DNA from: Alisma plantago-aquatica
Lineage: Eukaryota > Streptophyta > Magnoliopsida > Alismatales > Alismataceae
NCBI GenBank assembly: GCA_963693085.1
Contig: OY856409.1
Location: forward strand, 302,529,058-302,593,057
Direction of reading: 5' to 3'
DNA: 64,000 nucleotides
A program made the translations under genes and the position numbers. Under the pieces are notes generated by a model, which was not told the DNA's origin, did not search any database, and saw only the letters and a program-made list of their open reading frames with translations. Below are positions 36,128 through 47,700 of this stretch, in pieces; the stretch's first letter is position 1, and every line of letters begins with the position of its first letter.

Positions 36128-36852
36128 TTGGGCATAGAAGATGAGCCAACTTCCTATCTAGAAGCTACTAAGGTACCAAAATCTGAGAAATGGCTCGAAG
36201 CCATGAGATCTAAGATGGAATCCATGTATACCAACAAGGTATGGACCTTGGTGGATCCACCCGAAGGGGTAAAACCCATAGGGTGCATGTGGGTCTTCAA
36301 GAAGAAGACCAACATGGATGGAAATGTTCAAACCTATAAAGGTAGATTGGTTGCAAAAGGATTCCGTCAAATTCAAGGGTTGATTATGACGAGACCTTCT
36401 CACCAATTGTCATGGTTAAATCCATCAAGATCATGCTTGCCATTGCAGCTTATCATGACTATGATATTTGGCATATGGATGTTAAAACAACATTCCTTAA
36501 TGGGAATTTACTTGAGGATGTGTACATAACACAACCTGATGGTTTTATTGATCCAAAGGATGCCAATAAAGTCTGTAAGCTATAAAGGTCAATCTATGGA
36601 TTGAAGCAAGCATCTCGGAGCTGGAATCTACATTTTGATGAAGTAGCCAAAAAGTTTGGCTTTAGTCAAAATGAAGATGAACCTTGTGTTTGCAAAACGG
36701 TTAGTGGGAGCACAATCGTATTTCTCATATTGTATGTAGATGACATACTATTGATGGGAAATGACATCCCTACTCTTCAGACAGTAAAAGGTTGGCTAGG
36801 GAAGACCTTCTCTGTGAAGGATTTAGGCGAAGCATCCTATATACTAAGGAAC
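36128..36852 (+). pseudogene. Copia 2 reverse transcriptase, truncated
   Basis: Frame 36128-36529 has WLEAMRSKMESMYTNKVW and VAKGFRQIQG and then shifts frame. The motif A text, MDVKTTFLNGN, is readable at about 36470-36505. Frame 36601-36861 has LKQASRSWNLHFDE and LYVDDILLMGND, motif C intact, and stops at the breakpoint. Codon TAA at about 36583 also interrupts it. Confidence 0.88.
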
Positions 36853-37446
<594 letters not shown>

Positions 37447-37967
37447 GATGTTACTCTATGACATATGTCTAAAGGTTGAAGACCTGAACAATGAGACCGT
37501 GTGTATGATAAGAGTGCATACATTCTTATTACATCTCTAGTCAGATATTAGCGTGGAAGCAAAATAGACAACAATAATACATAAGACTAGAGTGTGTGTT
37601 GACTGATGACAGAGTCTCGTTAGTCATGATATATGACATCAAGTCAAGCACACAAGTACATGTTAGAGAATAGTATATCAGATAGACCCACCTTGAGAGT
37701 GATACATGGATACCATGGAATGGTAGTCAAAATCAAATCTCATAGTGATTGTGGTAATTAGACCTAAAGTCACTACATTCATCACATGTCATTCATGTAG
37801 TTTAACATCATTCACCGTGACCTCGAATAAAGGTTGCAATAAAGGTGGTGCTTGGGTACACTGTGACACATGAGGATTGAGTGTGAGTGATGTAGACATG
37901 ATTTGTCCCGCTCACTAGAGATTGATATCAAAGGCCTTTTGATAAGCGAGATTGAGAAATGTATGAC

Positions 37968-38045
37968 CATACTCATGTGACTCAGTATGTGATATGTGAG
38001 ATCACATGCTCATGTGACTCATTATGTGATATGTGAGCTCACATA
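37968..38045 (+). repeat. Tandem duplication in copia 3 5' LTR
   Basis: A unit of about 36 bp (CATGTGACTCAGTATGTGAT and on) occurs twice in a row. The 3' LTR has it once at 45803-45840, so the duplication arose after insertion or was lost there. Confidence 0.8.
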
Positions 38046-38780
38046 CATCTCATACAATCTGCTCTAGTTTGGATTAAACATTGAGAGGATGATGATTCCA
38101 TGCCTCAAGTTCAATCTAGATATCAAAGACAAAGGAACTATATGATCACGACAACATTGATCACAGATTATAGGTTGAAGTTGTTCACCAACTTTTTGAA
38201 TTACTTGGGTAGCAATGATGATTTGATAGACACTGCTCTTTAGTTCTGATGTCATAATTGGCTATGGACATTCACTACCAACGTAATTAGGACCTATAGG
38301 GTCACACACATAGGATACACTTGGAGTAAATGAGTATATTCATGAATGATGTTTAGATTGATTACTAAAGTTGTTTAGGTATTCAATTAAACAACAGAGG
38401 CTCAAAATTGACGTACTGGACTCTAAACTGACCACTTCAAGTGTTGAACTGATTAATTGAAGTGTCAAGTCAATTGGAATCAATGTTGGCTGATCAATGA
38501 ACCCGGGTGTGAAACGACCCGTTCACTGGTCCCAACCGACCGGTTCATGGGATGAACCACCTAATTCAATGGTCAATTCAATTGATCAAGGATTGGTGTT
38601 GACGTCATGTTGTGCAATAATCATACATTGAGTATAAATGTGATTCAGAACACGAAACTACATGAACCAACCGATTGGGTATGCAAACTGACCTATTTGC
38701 CATGCACAATTTCTGGAAAATTCATGAATTCGACCCTTTCAACTCCCATAGAGACTCAGAACCCTGACCCTAGCCTCTCC

Positions 38781-38790
38781 TATAAATAGA
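38781..38790 (+). promoter_or_regulatory. TATA box in copia 3 5' LTR
   Basis: TATAAATAGA lies in CTCTCC-TATAAATAGAGGGGTA, conserved in the 3' LTR (46643) and in copia 1. RNA would be expected to start about 30 bases later. Confidence 0.6.
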
Positions 38791-39347
38791 GGGGTATTGG
38801 GGGCTTCTCAGAATCCAAAAATAGCTCTAAAAATTGTTGTTCTCTCTGGCTATGGTAATTAATAAAGAGCCCGAGCAAGTCCTACCAAATAATGGGAGGG
38901 ATAACAAGGAGAGACAATTGTCGCAGAGTATATCAACTATAGTAGGTTGAAGTTTGAAAGGGACAACTCCTTTATGTTGGCTCTTGTAGCATGACATGAA
39001 GTTCCCGGTGGTCCACATAGACTTGTCTAGAGGCGGGAGGCATCTACTGATAGAAGAACTCTGTCAACCACCATTTGTGGTGGCCAGACTAGGAGGTCGT
39101 TGCTGACGAATGTTTGAGTGTTGTTGAAGATGAAGTATGATGCTTCTTGAAGAATAATCTCGCTGTTGCATGGAGAAGAAGCATAGTACTACATCAAGAG
39201 TTGTCATTGGACTTGCTCCATGACTAGGTATAACTCTTGTTACTTTCCTTCCTAGATACATTGTTGTTATAGGATCTTGTTGTTAAAGGGAATCATGCTT
39301 TACATTTTTGTTTCGCTGCCTTATTTTCCGCCTTAATTTCCCTATAG

Positions 39348-39360
39348 TGGTATCAGAGCC
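39348..39360 (+). promoter_or_regulatory. Primer binding site of copia 3
   Basis: TGGTATCAGAGCC follows the LTR end (CCTATA) by one base. Confidence 0.88.
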
Positions 39361-39472
39361 ACGTCAATTTGTGGTGTATCTGTGATATGATCAAATTTAC
39401 ATTTTGCATACGATGCAAATATTAAACTAGTTAATGTGCATATTTGATTAATTAGCACATATGATTCACAAA

Positions 39473-39473
<1 letters not shown>

Positions 39474-39527
<54 letters not shown>

Positions 39528-39540
39528 TTATATATACATA
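39474..39540 (+). repeat. (TA)n microsatellite
   Basis: TA repeats are followed by TTTATA-type repeats. Shorter TA-rich runs flank the next two insertions at 39700-39772 and 40186-40214. Confidence 0.9.
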
Positions 39541-39703
39541 CATGGGATTAAGAGAGAAATATTTATCCTTTCCTCTCCCATGCCTCTGGCGGAGGCCAAA
39601 CGCCTGGGAGGGTGGTAAATCAAGGCAGCAACTAGGATTCGGACCTGGGTCCCTTCATGAGGAGACACCGTGCTTGACCACTTGATCCACTCCTTGTCAG
39701 GTA
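39541..39703 (-). mobile_element. tRNA-derived SINE candidate
   Basis: On minus, an A-box-like TGGATCAAGTGGT (39678-39689) lies about 35-40 bases before a B-box-like GGTCCGAATCC (39635-39645), the spacing of a Pol III internal promoter. A non-tRNA body of about 90 bp follows and ends in AT-rich DNA. Its composition differs clearly from the TA-rich DNA on both sides. It would be transcribed by Pol III and copied by LINE enzymes. The family is unknown, and no clear TSD can be told apart from the TA repeats. Confidence 0.62.
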
Positions 39704-39772
39704 TATATATACATACATATATATACATATGTCTATATATATATGTATGTATATAAATGTATATATATATAT

Positions 39773-40168
39773 AGTCAGGCTAGAATACACTCGAGTGTAC
39801 AGATCACGTCGTACACCCCAATGGTGTTTCCCTATCTAGACCATGTTTTTCCAAAATCTAATCCATTGATCTTCATGGTTACAATAATAATAGGTCACAT
39901 ACAAAATTTGAACTCATTTGGATGAGTGTAAGTCACTCATCCAAGGACAACAAAATGGACGCACAAAACTATTTTGAAATACATGATTTTTCCCTCCTTT
40001 AGATGCGTGACCTATAAGTGTCCAAATGAGCTAAAATTTATTATATAGTATGTTCTTATGATAATTAAGAAGATCAACGGTTTAGATTTTTCAAAATTTT
40101 ATTTAATCTTCAAAAATGACTGAGGTGTACGGTGCCTCCGGTACACTTGAGTGTACACTAGCCTGACT
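39773..40168. mobile_element. Foldback MITE with 28-bp terminal inverted repeats
   Basis: It begins AGTCAGGCTAG and ends CTAGCCTGACT. The 28-bp termini (39773-39800 and 40141-40168) match at about 25 positions when inverted, and each holds ACACTCGAGTGT or a one-base variant, itself a palindrome. The arms keep pairing inwards (for example AATCTAATCCATTGATCTTC with the inverse of GAAGATCAACGGTTTAGATT), so nearly all of the 396 bp can fold into one hairpin. It sits in TA/CT microsatellite, so the TSD is unclear. It has no coding capacity. Confidence 0.85.
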
Positions 40169-40180
40169 CTCTCTCTCTCT

Positions 40181-40219
<39 letters not shown>

Positions 40220-41434
40220 TCACATGTATCACCCTAAGATCAGTTTTGATGGTGGATGTGAAGCATGGTTATGGCCAATAACCCTAGATCTATGTGTGCA
40301 TGGTTGTGGTAGTTTATTCATATTTATATCTTAGTTTGATATTGATCCTCTCTCTCCTTTCCAAATGTAAATTAATGTTCTTCTTCCTATTTCTCCTAGA
40401 ATGTAGCTCAAGGTTTTTCCTTATACAATGTAACAAGAAATAGGATAATTTTAATTTATGTTTCATCGTGAGAAGATGTTCTTCACCGATGAACCGATTG
40501 CCTCATGAGACAAACTAATCAACTTGAGGACCAAGGAGGCTAGACGACAAGAGATGAATCGATCGAATGGTGGCCCAACCAATTCATTGGAGGAGTCCAG
40601 ACATCGATTGAACCTAAAGACCATTCGACTATTTCAAGAGCCCAACCAAACGACTAAGATGTGAGACCGTTGGTTCAAGAGTTGAACCGATCAACCCAGA
40701 TTGGTTTGAGCATAGATCTTCATAAACAATAGGTTGCATATGATGTGGACCTTAGGTGGTAGTAATTCCTTGTGGCTCCAAGGAATTACAATAGAATGGC
40801 CATAACCGTCGCTTGTGTGTTTTATAGTGTGTGTTTTCATTATGGTTATAGCATGCATATAATATGTACTATCAATATGTGGTGATTGGATATGTACATG
40901 TATTTATATATGAATCCCTCAATATGATATTAAGTCTTAAATCCTTTCCATTAGTGACATACATGAATAGCTTGATCGACCAAGTGTAGGTTACGCCAAA
41001 GCATGTTGCACCATCTATCTCATGGAAGTGTGATGGTAGGTATGTAGATCTACTAAAGCAGGGTATGTACTCTATTGTGTTGGCTTTTGGGTCAAGCTTA
41101 ATTAGGTGATCTTAATGGGATTAAGTACCTCGAAGCATAAAGATGATTGTGACAAAGAGTTGTGCGCACCATCTATACAAGAGTTGCATAATATGTAACT
41201 GACAAACATTGTCTACCTAAATAGTCAAGTTGTGAGCGATTTGCCAAAGCTGACTCATGAATTGACGAAATATGGATATTGGCTCACTAGAAGATTGTAT
41301 CACAAGAGGGTGGTCAACTTGAACATGATAGTGGGAGTGATAATTACTTAAAATCTTAATTGATATCGCCAATTTTATCCAATCAAATATTTAAAAATAT
41401 TTTGAAAAGTTGCAAATTTTCTTTGTAGAAACTA
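40169..41434 (+). other. Copia 3 leader, second half; no gene
   Basis: It starts with CT and TA microsatellite (40168-40214) and then resumes text homologous to the copia 2 leader (40230 onward with 32600 onward; 40980-41160 with 33280-33480). It includes more of the GAACCGATT-like motifs (40490-40700). No coding signal is visible. Confidence 0.65.
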
Positions 41435-42260
41435 ATGGCAAACACAAACATGTTATTATTGTGATCAATCCTTACTAAGGAAAAAACTAAACAAGATTAA
41501 CTTCTACATCTAGTTTTAGACTTTGAGAAGTGTTCTCACCAATTATCTGCATACTTGTATTCCTAAAGAGGAACTTAGTTCCAAAGGAATCAATGGGAAT
41601 AAAAGTAGAACTCAAAATGTTCGAGACAAACAAGAAAATATTAAACCTAAATATGTAAGGAACAATGAGAATCACAAATTGTTGTGTAATCTCAACTTCC
41701 TTATGTAACACAAAACCTTATAGTTCTAAGTAGAATACACCTTGAGTTTGAAATGTTATGGTATGATAACACATTGAGATGGTAACACATCTTAAGAATT
41801 GTGTAAACAAGTAAGTTGTAATGTCTACAAAGCGTTGAATGAGTACAAATTGACAGGAGGAGACCATGTACAATCCCATGTGCTGAGTATGATTGGGAAT
41901 GTGTAAAGACTAGGATTTCTTTTAGGTCAAGAGTTGACCATGATTATGAATCTATAAATTGTTGTATGAGTCATACAATTAGTTTATCAAGTGTTACTAC
42001 TTGAGTAACTTAGATAAATCGATGTCAGAACTACTTGGCATGTTGATGCCAAAATCAATATGAAGTAGAACAAATCCATGATGGTGATCAACGGAAGTGA
42101 GTCCAAGGAAAAAGGCAAGGCTAAGAAGGGTTCTGAGGCTAAGCTAAAGTCCAAGTCTTCAACACTCAAGATAAGAAGAAGGGTAAGAATAACATAGATA
42201 GAGATGTCTATATCAAGACCCAATAAGTAGTAAGCTAGAACAGTATGGAGCAAGAGTTGT
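41435..42260 (+). pseudogene. Copia 3 gag remnant with a replaced segment
   Basis: ATG 41435 opens MANTNM, matching the copia 2 gag start. After the SVLT-type text at about 41535 the sequence becomes a copy of pol (41548-41762) and then returns to gag at the MLTHLKN-equivalent (41775). The GMLRTAE-equivalent and a lysine-rich tail follow at 42010-42180. Frames are broken throughout. Confidence 0.7.
41548..41762 (+). repeat. Pol-derived 215-bp duplicate placed inside gag
   Basis: This stretch (TTGTATTCCTAAAGAGGAAC onward) is repeated at 43266-43480 in its proper place after integrase, with roughly 15-20 differences by eye. In gag it takes the place of the middle of the capsid region seen in copia 2. 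Confidence 0.85.
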
Positions 42261-43480
42261 TTCCATTATAGTTGGAATCCATCATTCACAAGCATGTAAC
42301 AGAATTAGTGAATTTCTATTATATACCTTCCATTGATGAAAGCATCATATATATATTGTATGGACAAGAATTGATGTTTTTTGGCAATTCCCTATGTCTC
42401 ATAACCTATAATTGATAGTCATAAGACAAATGTGTATGAGACATATACTGAATGACTTGATAAATCAAACAACGAACACGTATAGCATTGTCATATACAG
42501 GAGAATTGCATTTCTAGAATCCATAATGATGGTTATCTGGACTCTTCTGGTTCTTGAACCAATAGATACATGCAAGTCTTATCTATTGGGCAATATGACA
42601 AGAGCATATTCAATAGATGTAGTGAGATATCAAGTATTCCATTAGGGCTAGTACATACTTATGTACACAGACTTTTAGCATAAATTCTAAAGGTAATTAC
42701 AAGCACATCATTATATTTATTAATTTGATCAGTAGATATGGAAATTTGGATTTAATGAAATACAAGTATGAATTTCTTGAAATGTTCAAGGAGATCGTGG
42801 ATGAGGTACATAACAGACTTGGTAAAATTATTAAGATACTTCAATGTGATCGATGTTGAGATATTTTAAACCAAGAGTTTGAGAACCTTCTAAGAGATCA
42901 TGATAATGTATCATGACAAACTCCACCTGAAGCACAAATGATATTGTATCATGTGAGTGTATCAGAAAGAAGGAATCACACCCTATTACTCACAGTGCAA
43001 TCATCAATAAAATTTAGTTTATCTTCCAATTTCTTTGGGGCACATGTTTTCCACTAAAAAAGATGTACCAACTAAAATGGTTCAAAAGATACCATATAAG
43101 TTATGGCTTGGGAAGTGTCCTGATATGTCTCCTATAATGATTAAGATTAAAATCTTATGTAAGAAAATAGTTTCTTAAAAAGCAATGTACACAAATCACA
43201 TAAATCTTATTTTTGTTAAAATACCACTCTCATCCCAATCCAATAACAAAGTTGTTTGTTGATCTGGATAGTTGTATTCCTAAAGAGGAACTCAGTTCCA
43301 AAGGAATCAATGGGAGTAAAAGTAGAACTCAAAATGTTCAAGACAAATAAGAAAACATTGAACCTAAATAGGTACAAAAGGAACAATTAGAATCACAAAT
43401 TTTTGTGGAATCTCAACTTCCTTATGTAACACAAAACATTACAGTTCTAAGTAGAATACACCTTGAGTTTGAAATATTAT
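42260..43480 (+). pseudogene. Copia 3 protease end and integrase remnant
   Basis: Short boxes align with copia 2: the integrase zinc finger near 42590 (CKSYLLGNMTRA), YGNLDLMKYKYEFLEMFKE near 42735, the second Asp region near 42845 (CDR), and SERRNHTLLL near 42965. The 43255-43480 part carries the linker after integrase. There is no long frame. Confidence 0.7.
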
Positions 43481-43489
43481 GATATCTTA

Positions 43490-44140
43490 CGACTCAAAAG
43501 GTGATGAGTTGATCATAGATGATGAGTTAACAACCAACCTAGAAGCTATTGAGGGACCAGAATCTGAGAAATGGCTTGATGCCATGGGACCAAAGATGGA
43601 CTCCATGTGAACCAACAAGGTATGACCTTCGTGGATTCACCTGAAGGGGTAAACCCCATTGGGTACATTTGAATCTTTGAGAAAAGACCAACATGGAAAG
43701 TAATATACAAACCTATAGAGTAGACTGGTTCACTAGTTGCCATGATTGAATCCATTAGGATCATGCTTGTTGTTGCAACATATTATGACTAGTGAGATTT
43801 GGCATATGGACGTTAAAACCACATTCCTTAACTGGAACAATAATGAGGATGTCTACATCATACAACCTAGAGATTTTATAAATCTAATACTGCAAATAAA
43901 TTAGGTAAGCTACAAAGGTCAATTTGAGGATTGAAGCAATCATCTCAAACCTGGAGTCTTCTATTTGACAAGACAGTTAAAGAGTTTGACCTGAGTAAAA
44001 ATGAAGATGAAATATGTGATTACAAAAGATTTAGTGGGAACATACTTATATGCCACATAATGATGGGGAATGATGTCCTTATCCTGCATGTATTAAAACC
44101 TGGAAAAGAAATACCTTCTCTAAAAGGGTTTAGGTGAAGC
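43490..44140 (+). pseudogene. Copia 3 reverse transcriptase with motif C deleted
   Basis: WLDAMGPKMDSM, IWHMDVKTTFLN (motif A near 43800) and LKQSSQTWSLLFD are readable. In the frame at 43931-44137, where copia 2 reads LYVDDILLMGND, copia 3 goes from ICHI straight to MMGND, 21 bases shorter. The YVDD box is exactly what is missing. Confidence 0.78.
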
Positions 44141-45105
44141 ATCCTATGTGATAGGAATTGAGATTTGTAGAAATAGATGTGGAAATCTTCTTAACCTAAG
44201 GAAGAACACATACATTGGCAAGATGTTGAAGGGTTCGGCATGCAAGACTCAATGAGAAAAAACTTGTATGTGATTCGATAGAGTTAATTCCTCAAGAGCC
44301 TAGTGTGCCAGTTCTTGTGAAGATCAAGAACACATGGATAGATACCATATGCATTCACAATTGGATCTATCTTGAATGCAATGTTATGTACTTATCCCGT
44401 TATCTCATATGTATTGGACATGACGATAGGATATCATGTTATCTCGCATGTATTGGACACGCTGAGAGGATATATATACCTATCTAGCAATCTTGTATGT
44501 ATTGCATATGGTGAGGGAGTACATGTCAGATGCCAGTGAGAGTCATGAAATTACCATAAAGAACATCCTTGAGTACTTGAGAAGTACTAAAAGGATCAGT
44601 TCCTTGGTTATGGTAATAAGGAAGATCTAGGTGTAAAGGTTTACACCGATGCAAGATTCTGAAATGACAAATAAAATTAATGATCATAATCTAAAATTAT
44701 GTTTGGCCTTAAACAAGAATTGTACGCTGGAAAGGGTTCGAAGCTTATGACAGTATTTTAAATCTATAATAGAAACTGAGTATCTCTGTGTAACGACAAC
44801 TGCATGGGATATTATATGGATCAAGAAGTTCATAGAGATGAACTTATGGGAGGTTGTAACCATTAATCATGCAGTAGAATACTGCGATAATAATTGGGCT
44901 ACTGGATAGGCTAGGAATTCTAGACAGCATACTACGACACATCCATCTCATGCGAAAGGTCACACAATGAGTAGATGTGAAACTTGCAATATACCGTCTT
45001 GAAGCAAACTTTGATAACCCACTATAAAAGCGCTTGCATAGTAGAAACATGATGGACATGTTAAGAACACTTGGAATAAGATTTGTGGGTGTTTGGATCT
45101 AAGTG
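44141..45105 (+). pseudogene. Copia 3 RNase H remnant
   Basis: Text equivalent to the copia 1 RNase H is scattered in several frames: ASYVIGIEICRNR at 44140, LEYLRSTKR at 44570, FTDARF-like at 44645, and an ETEYLCVTTTAW-like box near 44775. No open frame exceeds 75 codons. Confidence 0.65.
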
Positions 45106-45117
45106 CAAGTGGAAGTT
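45100..45117 (+). promoter_or_regulatory. Polypurine tract of copia 3
   Basis: AAGTGCAAGTGGAAGT lies directly before TGTTAG, the LTR start. It is the copia 1 PPT wording with one change. Confidence 0.75.
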
Positions 45118-47207
45118 TGTTAGTATGTATGCTCAGAGAGCCAATTATATGATGATTGCAATACGGCATTAGATACCTAATTTGGTAATAATAAAGATAA
45201 TTTTTGTCTATTATGTATATATCACTCATGAGATGATGACACATACATAGTAGATGTCTAAAGACTGATGCTACTCTATGACATATGTCTTCAGGTTGAA
45301 GACCTAAACAATGAGATCATGTGTATGATAAGAGTTCATACATTATTGTTACGTCCCTAATCGGATATTAGTGTGGAAGAAAAATAGACAATAATAATAC
45401 ATAGGACTAGAGTGTGTGTTTACTGATGACAGAGTCTCATTAGTCATGATATATGATATCAAGTCAAGCACACATGTACATGTTAGAGAATAATGTATCA
45501 GACAAACCCACCTTGAGAATGATACATGGATATCATAGATGGTAGTTAGAATCAACTCTCATAGTGATGGTGGTGATTGTTGTTTTTGAACCTAAAGTCA
45601 CTACATTCATCACATGTCATTCATGTACTTTGACATCATTCACCATGATCCTGAATAAGGGTTGACATAAAGTTGGTGCTTGGGTGCATTGTGACACATG
45701 GGGATTGAGTGTGAGTGATGTAGATGGATTTTGTCCCTCCTACATGAGATTAATATCCATGGCCTCTTGATAAGCGAGACTGGGAAATCAATGGCGCCAT
45801 AGTCATGTGACTCAATATGTGATATGTGAGCTCACATGCATCTCATATTGTATGATCTAGTTTAAGGAACATGGATTGAATGTTGAGAGGATGATGATCC
45901 CATGCCTTGAGTTCATCCGAATATCGGAGACAAAGGAACTATACGATCATGATAACACTGATCACAGATTGTAGGTTGAAGTTGTTCTCCAACTTTTCAA
46001 ATTACTTGGGTAGCAATGGTATGTTTCTAGACGCCACTCATTGTTTGTGATGTCATAATTGGTTATAAACATTCATTGCCAACATAATTTTGGACCTATA
46101 AGGTCACACATATAGGATACACTTGGATTAAAGGAGTATATCCATGAATAATGTTTATATTGATTACTAAAGGTGTTTAGGTATTCAATTAAACAACACA
46201 TGTTCAAAATTGACTGACTGGACTCTGAACTGACCAGTTCAAGTGTTGAACCAATATGTTGGAATGTCAGGTCAATTGGAATCAACATTGGCTGATTAAT
46301 GGATGAACTAGGGTGTGAAACGACCAATTCACATAGTGAACCGACCGGTTCACTGGTCCCTACCAATCAGTTAATGGGATGAACCGCCCAACTCAATGGT
46401 CAATTTGATTGGATCAAGGATTGGTGATGACGTCATGTTGTGCATTAATTAGTACACAATGTGATTCAGAATAGGGAACTACACAAACCAACAAGTTTGT
46501 GGCATGAACTGACCGGCTCACATACAAACAGACTGCTTGGGTATGTGAACCAATTGGATCGCCGAACGTAAGTTCTAGAAAATTTGTTAATTCGACCCTC
46601 TCGACTCCCGCACAGACAGGGAACTCTGACCCCAACCTCTCCTATAAATTAGGGGTATTAGGGGCTTCTCAGAACGCAACAATAGCACTGACAATTGTTG
46701 TCTTGTCTTATTATGGTAGCCTATAGAGAGCTCGAGCAAGTCCCATGTGATATGTGAAGGGATAACAAGGGAGAGACAATTGTGGGAGAGTGTATAAACT
46801 CTAGCAGGTTGACGTTTGAAAGGGACAATTCCTTCCCGTTGGCTCTCATAGCACAACGTGGAGTTCTTGGTGGTCCGCATGGACTTCTGTAGAGGCGGAA
46901 GGATTCTTCTTCTAGGAAAATTCTGTCAACCGTCTGTTGTAGTGGCCAGACGAGAAGGTTGTTGCTGACAATTGTTCAATTACTGTTAAAGGAGTATGTT
47001 GCTACCTAAAGAAGAAGGTCATTGTTTTATGGAGAAGAAGGATGGTACTGCATCAAGAGTTGTTGTTGGACTTACTCCAGAACCAGGTTTAACTCTTGTT
47101 ACTTTCCTTCCTAGATACATTGTTGTTGATGCGATCTTACTATTAAGGGAAATTAAACTTGAAATTTTTGTTTTGTCTACCTTATCTGTTGTCCTGATTT
47201 CCCTACA
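45118..47207 (+). repeat. Copia 3 3' LTR (2090 bp); no gene
   Basis: It begins TGTTAGTATGTATGCTC and ends TTTCCCTACA. It aligns with the 5' LTR from 45267 on. It has a TATA box at 46643 and ACCGGT-type motifs at 46240-46560. The open frame 46996-47331 is LTR sequence running past the end, and I do not call it a gene. Confidence 0.88.
46643..46650 (+). promoter_or_regulatory. TATA box in copia 3 3' LTR
   Basis: TATAAATT is at the position of TATAAATAGA in the 5' LTR. It could drive transcription rightwards into 47208 and beyond. Confidence 0.5.
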
Positions 47208-47700
47208 CTCAAGGCTTTTAGAAGACACAACTAACGTTGGAAAACATTGTCCTCTCATAGTTGTGGTAACATTAGATCCCAAAGCAAGTCTTACCCATAA
47301 AAGGGAAAGACAACTAGGAAGAACAAGTTAGTGCTAGCACATTGACATCAAAGGGATAACTCCTACCTGTTGGTTCTAGGAAGTGCAATGAGAAGTTATC
47401 ACTGGTCTGTGGGGACTATATAGAGGTGTGGAAGCTGTCACCATCACACTAAGAGAATGTCATCAATCATTGTATGTGGTACTGCACCAGGAAGCCATTG
47501 TTGATGTCTGTTTATGGGCTACTTGAAGAAGAAGCATGAGATGTTTCGAGGATTGTCATTGGACTTGGCTCTAGGAATATATATATACCTTACAAATCCT
47601 TTTCCTAGTTACATCATTGTTGACGTGATCTGCTGGTTTGGTATTCATGCATATTTTTTGTTTAACTGCCTTATCTATTGTCCCGATTTCCCAACAAGTA
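47208..47700 (+). repeat. Decayed LTR tail related to the copia 3 family
   Basis: From about 47320 to 47690 the text parallels the last 400 bp of the copia 3 LTR (GATTGTCATTGGACTTGGCT near 47560, CCTTATCTATTGTCCCGATT near 47670) but is clearly more diverged. It is a separate, older insertion. No PBS follows. Confidence 0.65.

Larger units (their letters stand above)
32180..36852 (+). mobile_element. Ty1/copia element 2 internal region, 3' end lost
   Basis: It runs on the plus strand: PBS, leader, gag, protease, integrase and most of RT. The frame ends in the middle of GEASYIL at about 36850, where the sequence switches to an LTR piece of the copia 1/3 family. RNase H, PPT and the 3' LTR are missing. 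Confidence 0.9.
39347..45117 (+). mobile_element. Ty1/copia element 3 internal region, strongly decayed
   Basis: It runs on the plus strand between two LTRs of one family. A leader of about 2.1 kb with later insertions is followed by gag, protease, integrase, RT and RNase H remnants homologous to copia 2. Stops and indels are so dense that few frames exceed 70 codons. It is older or less constrained than copia 2. Confidence 0.85.

Noticed and set aside
46996..47331. 111-codon frame at the end of the copia 3 3' LTR
   Set aside because: It crosses the LTR end, the 5' LTR does not keep it, and the protein is not recognisable.
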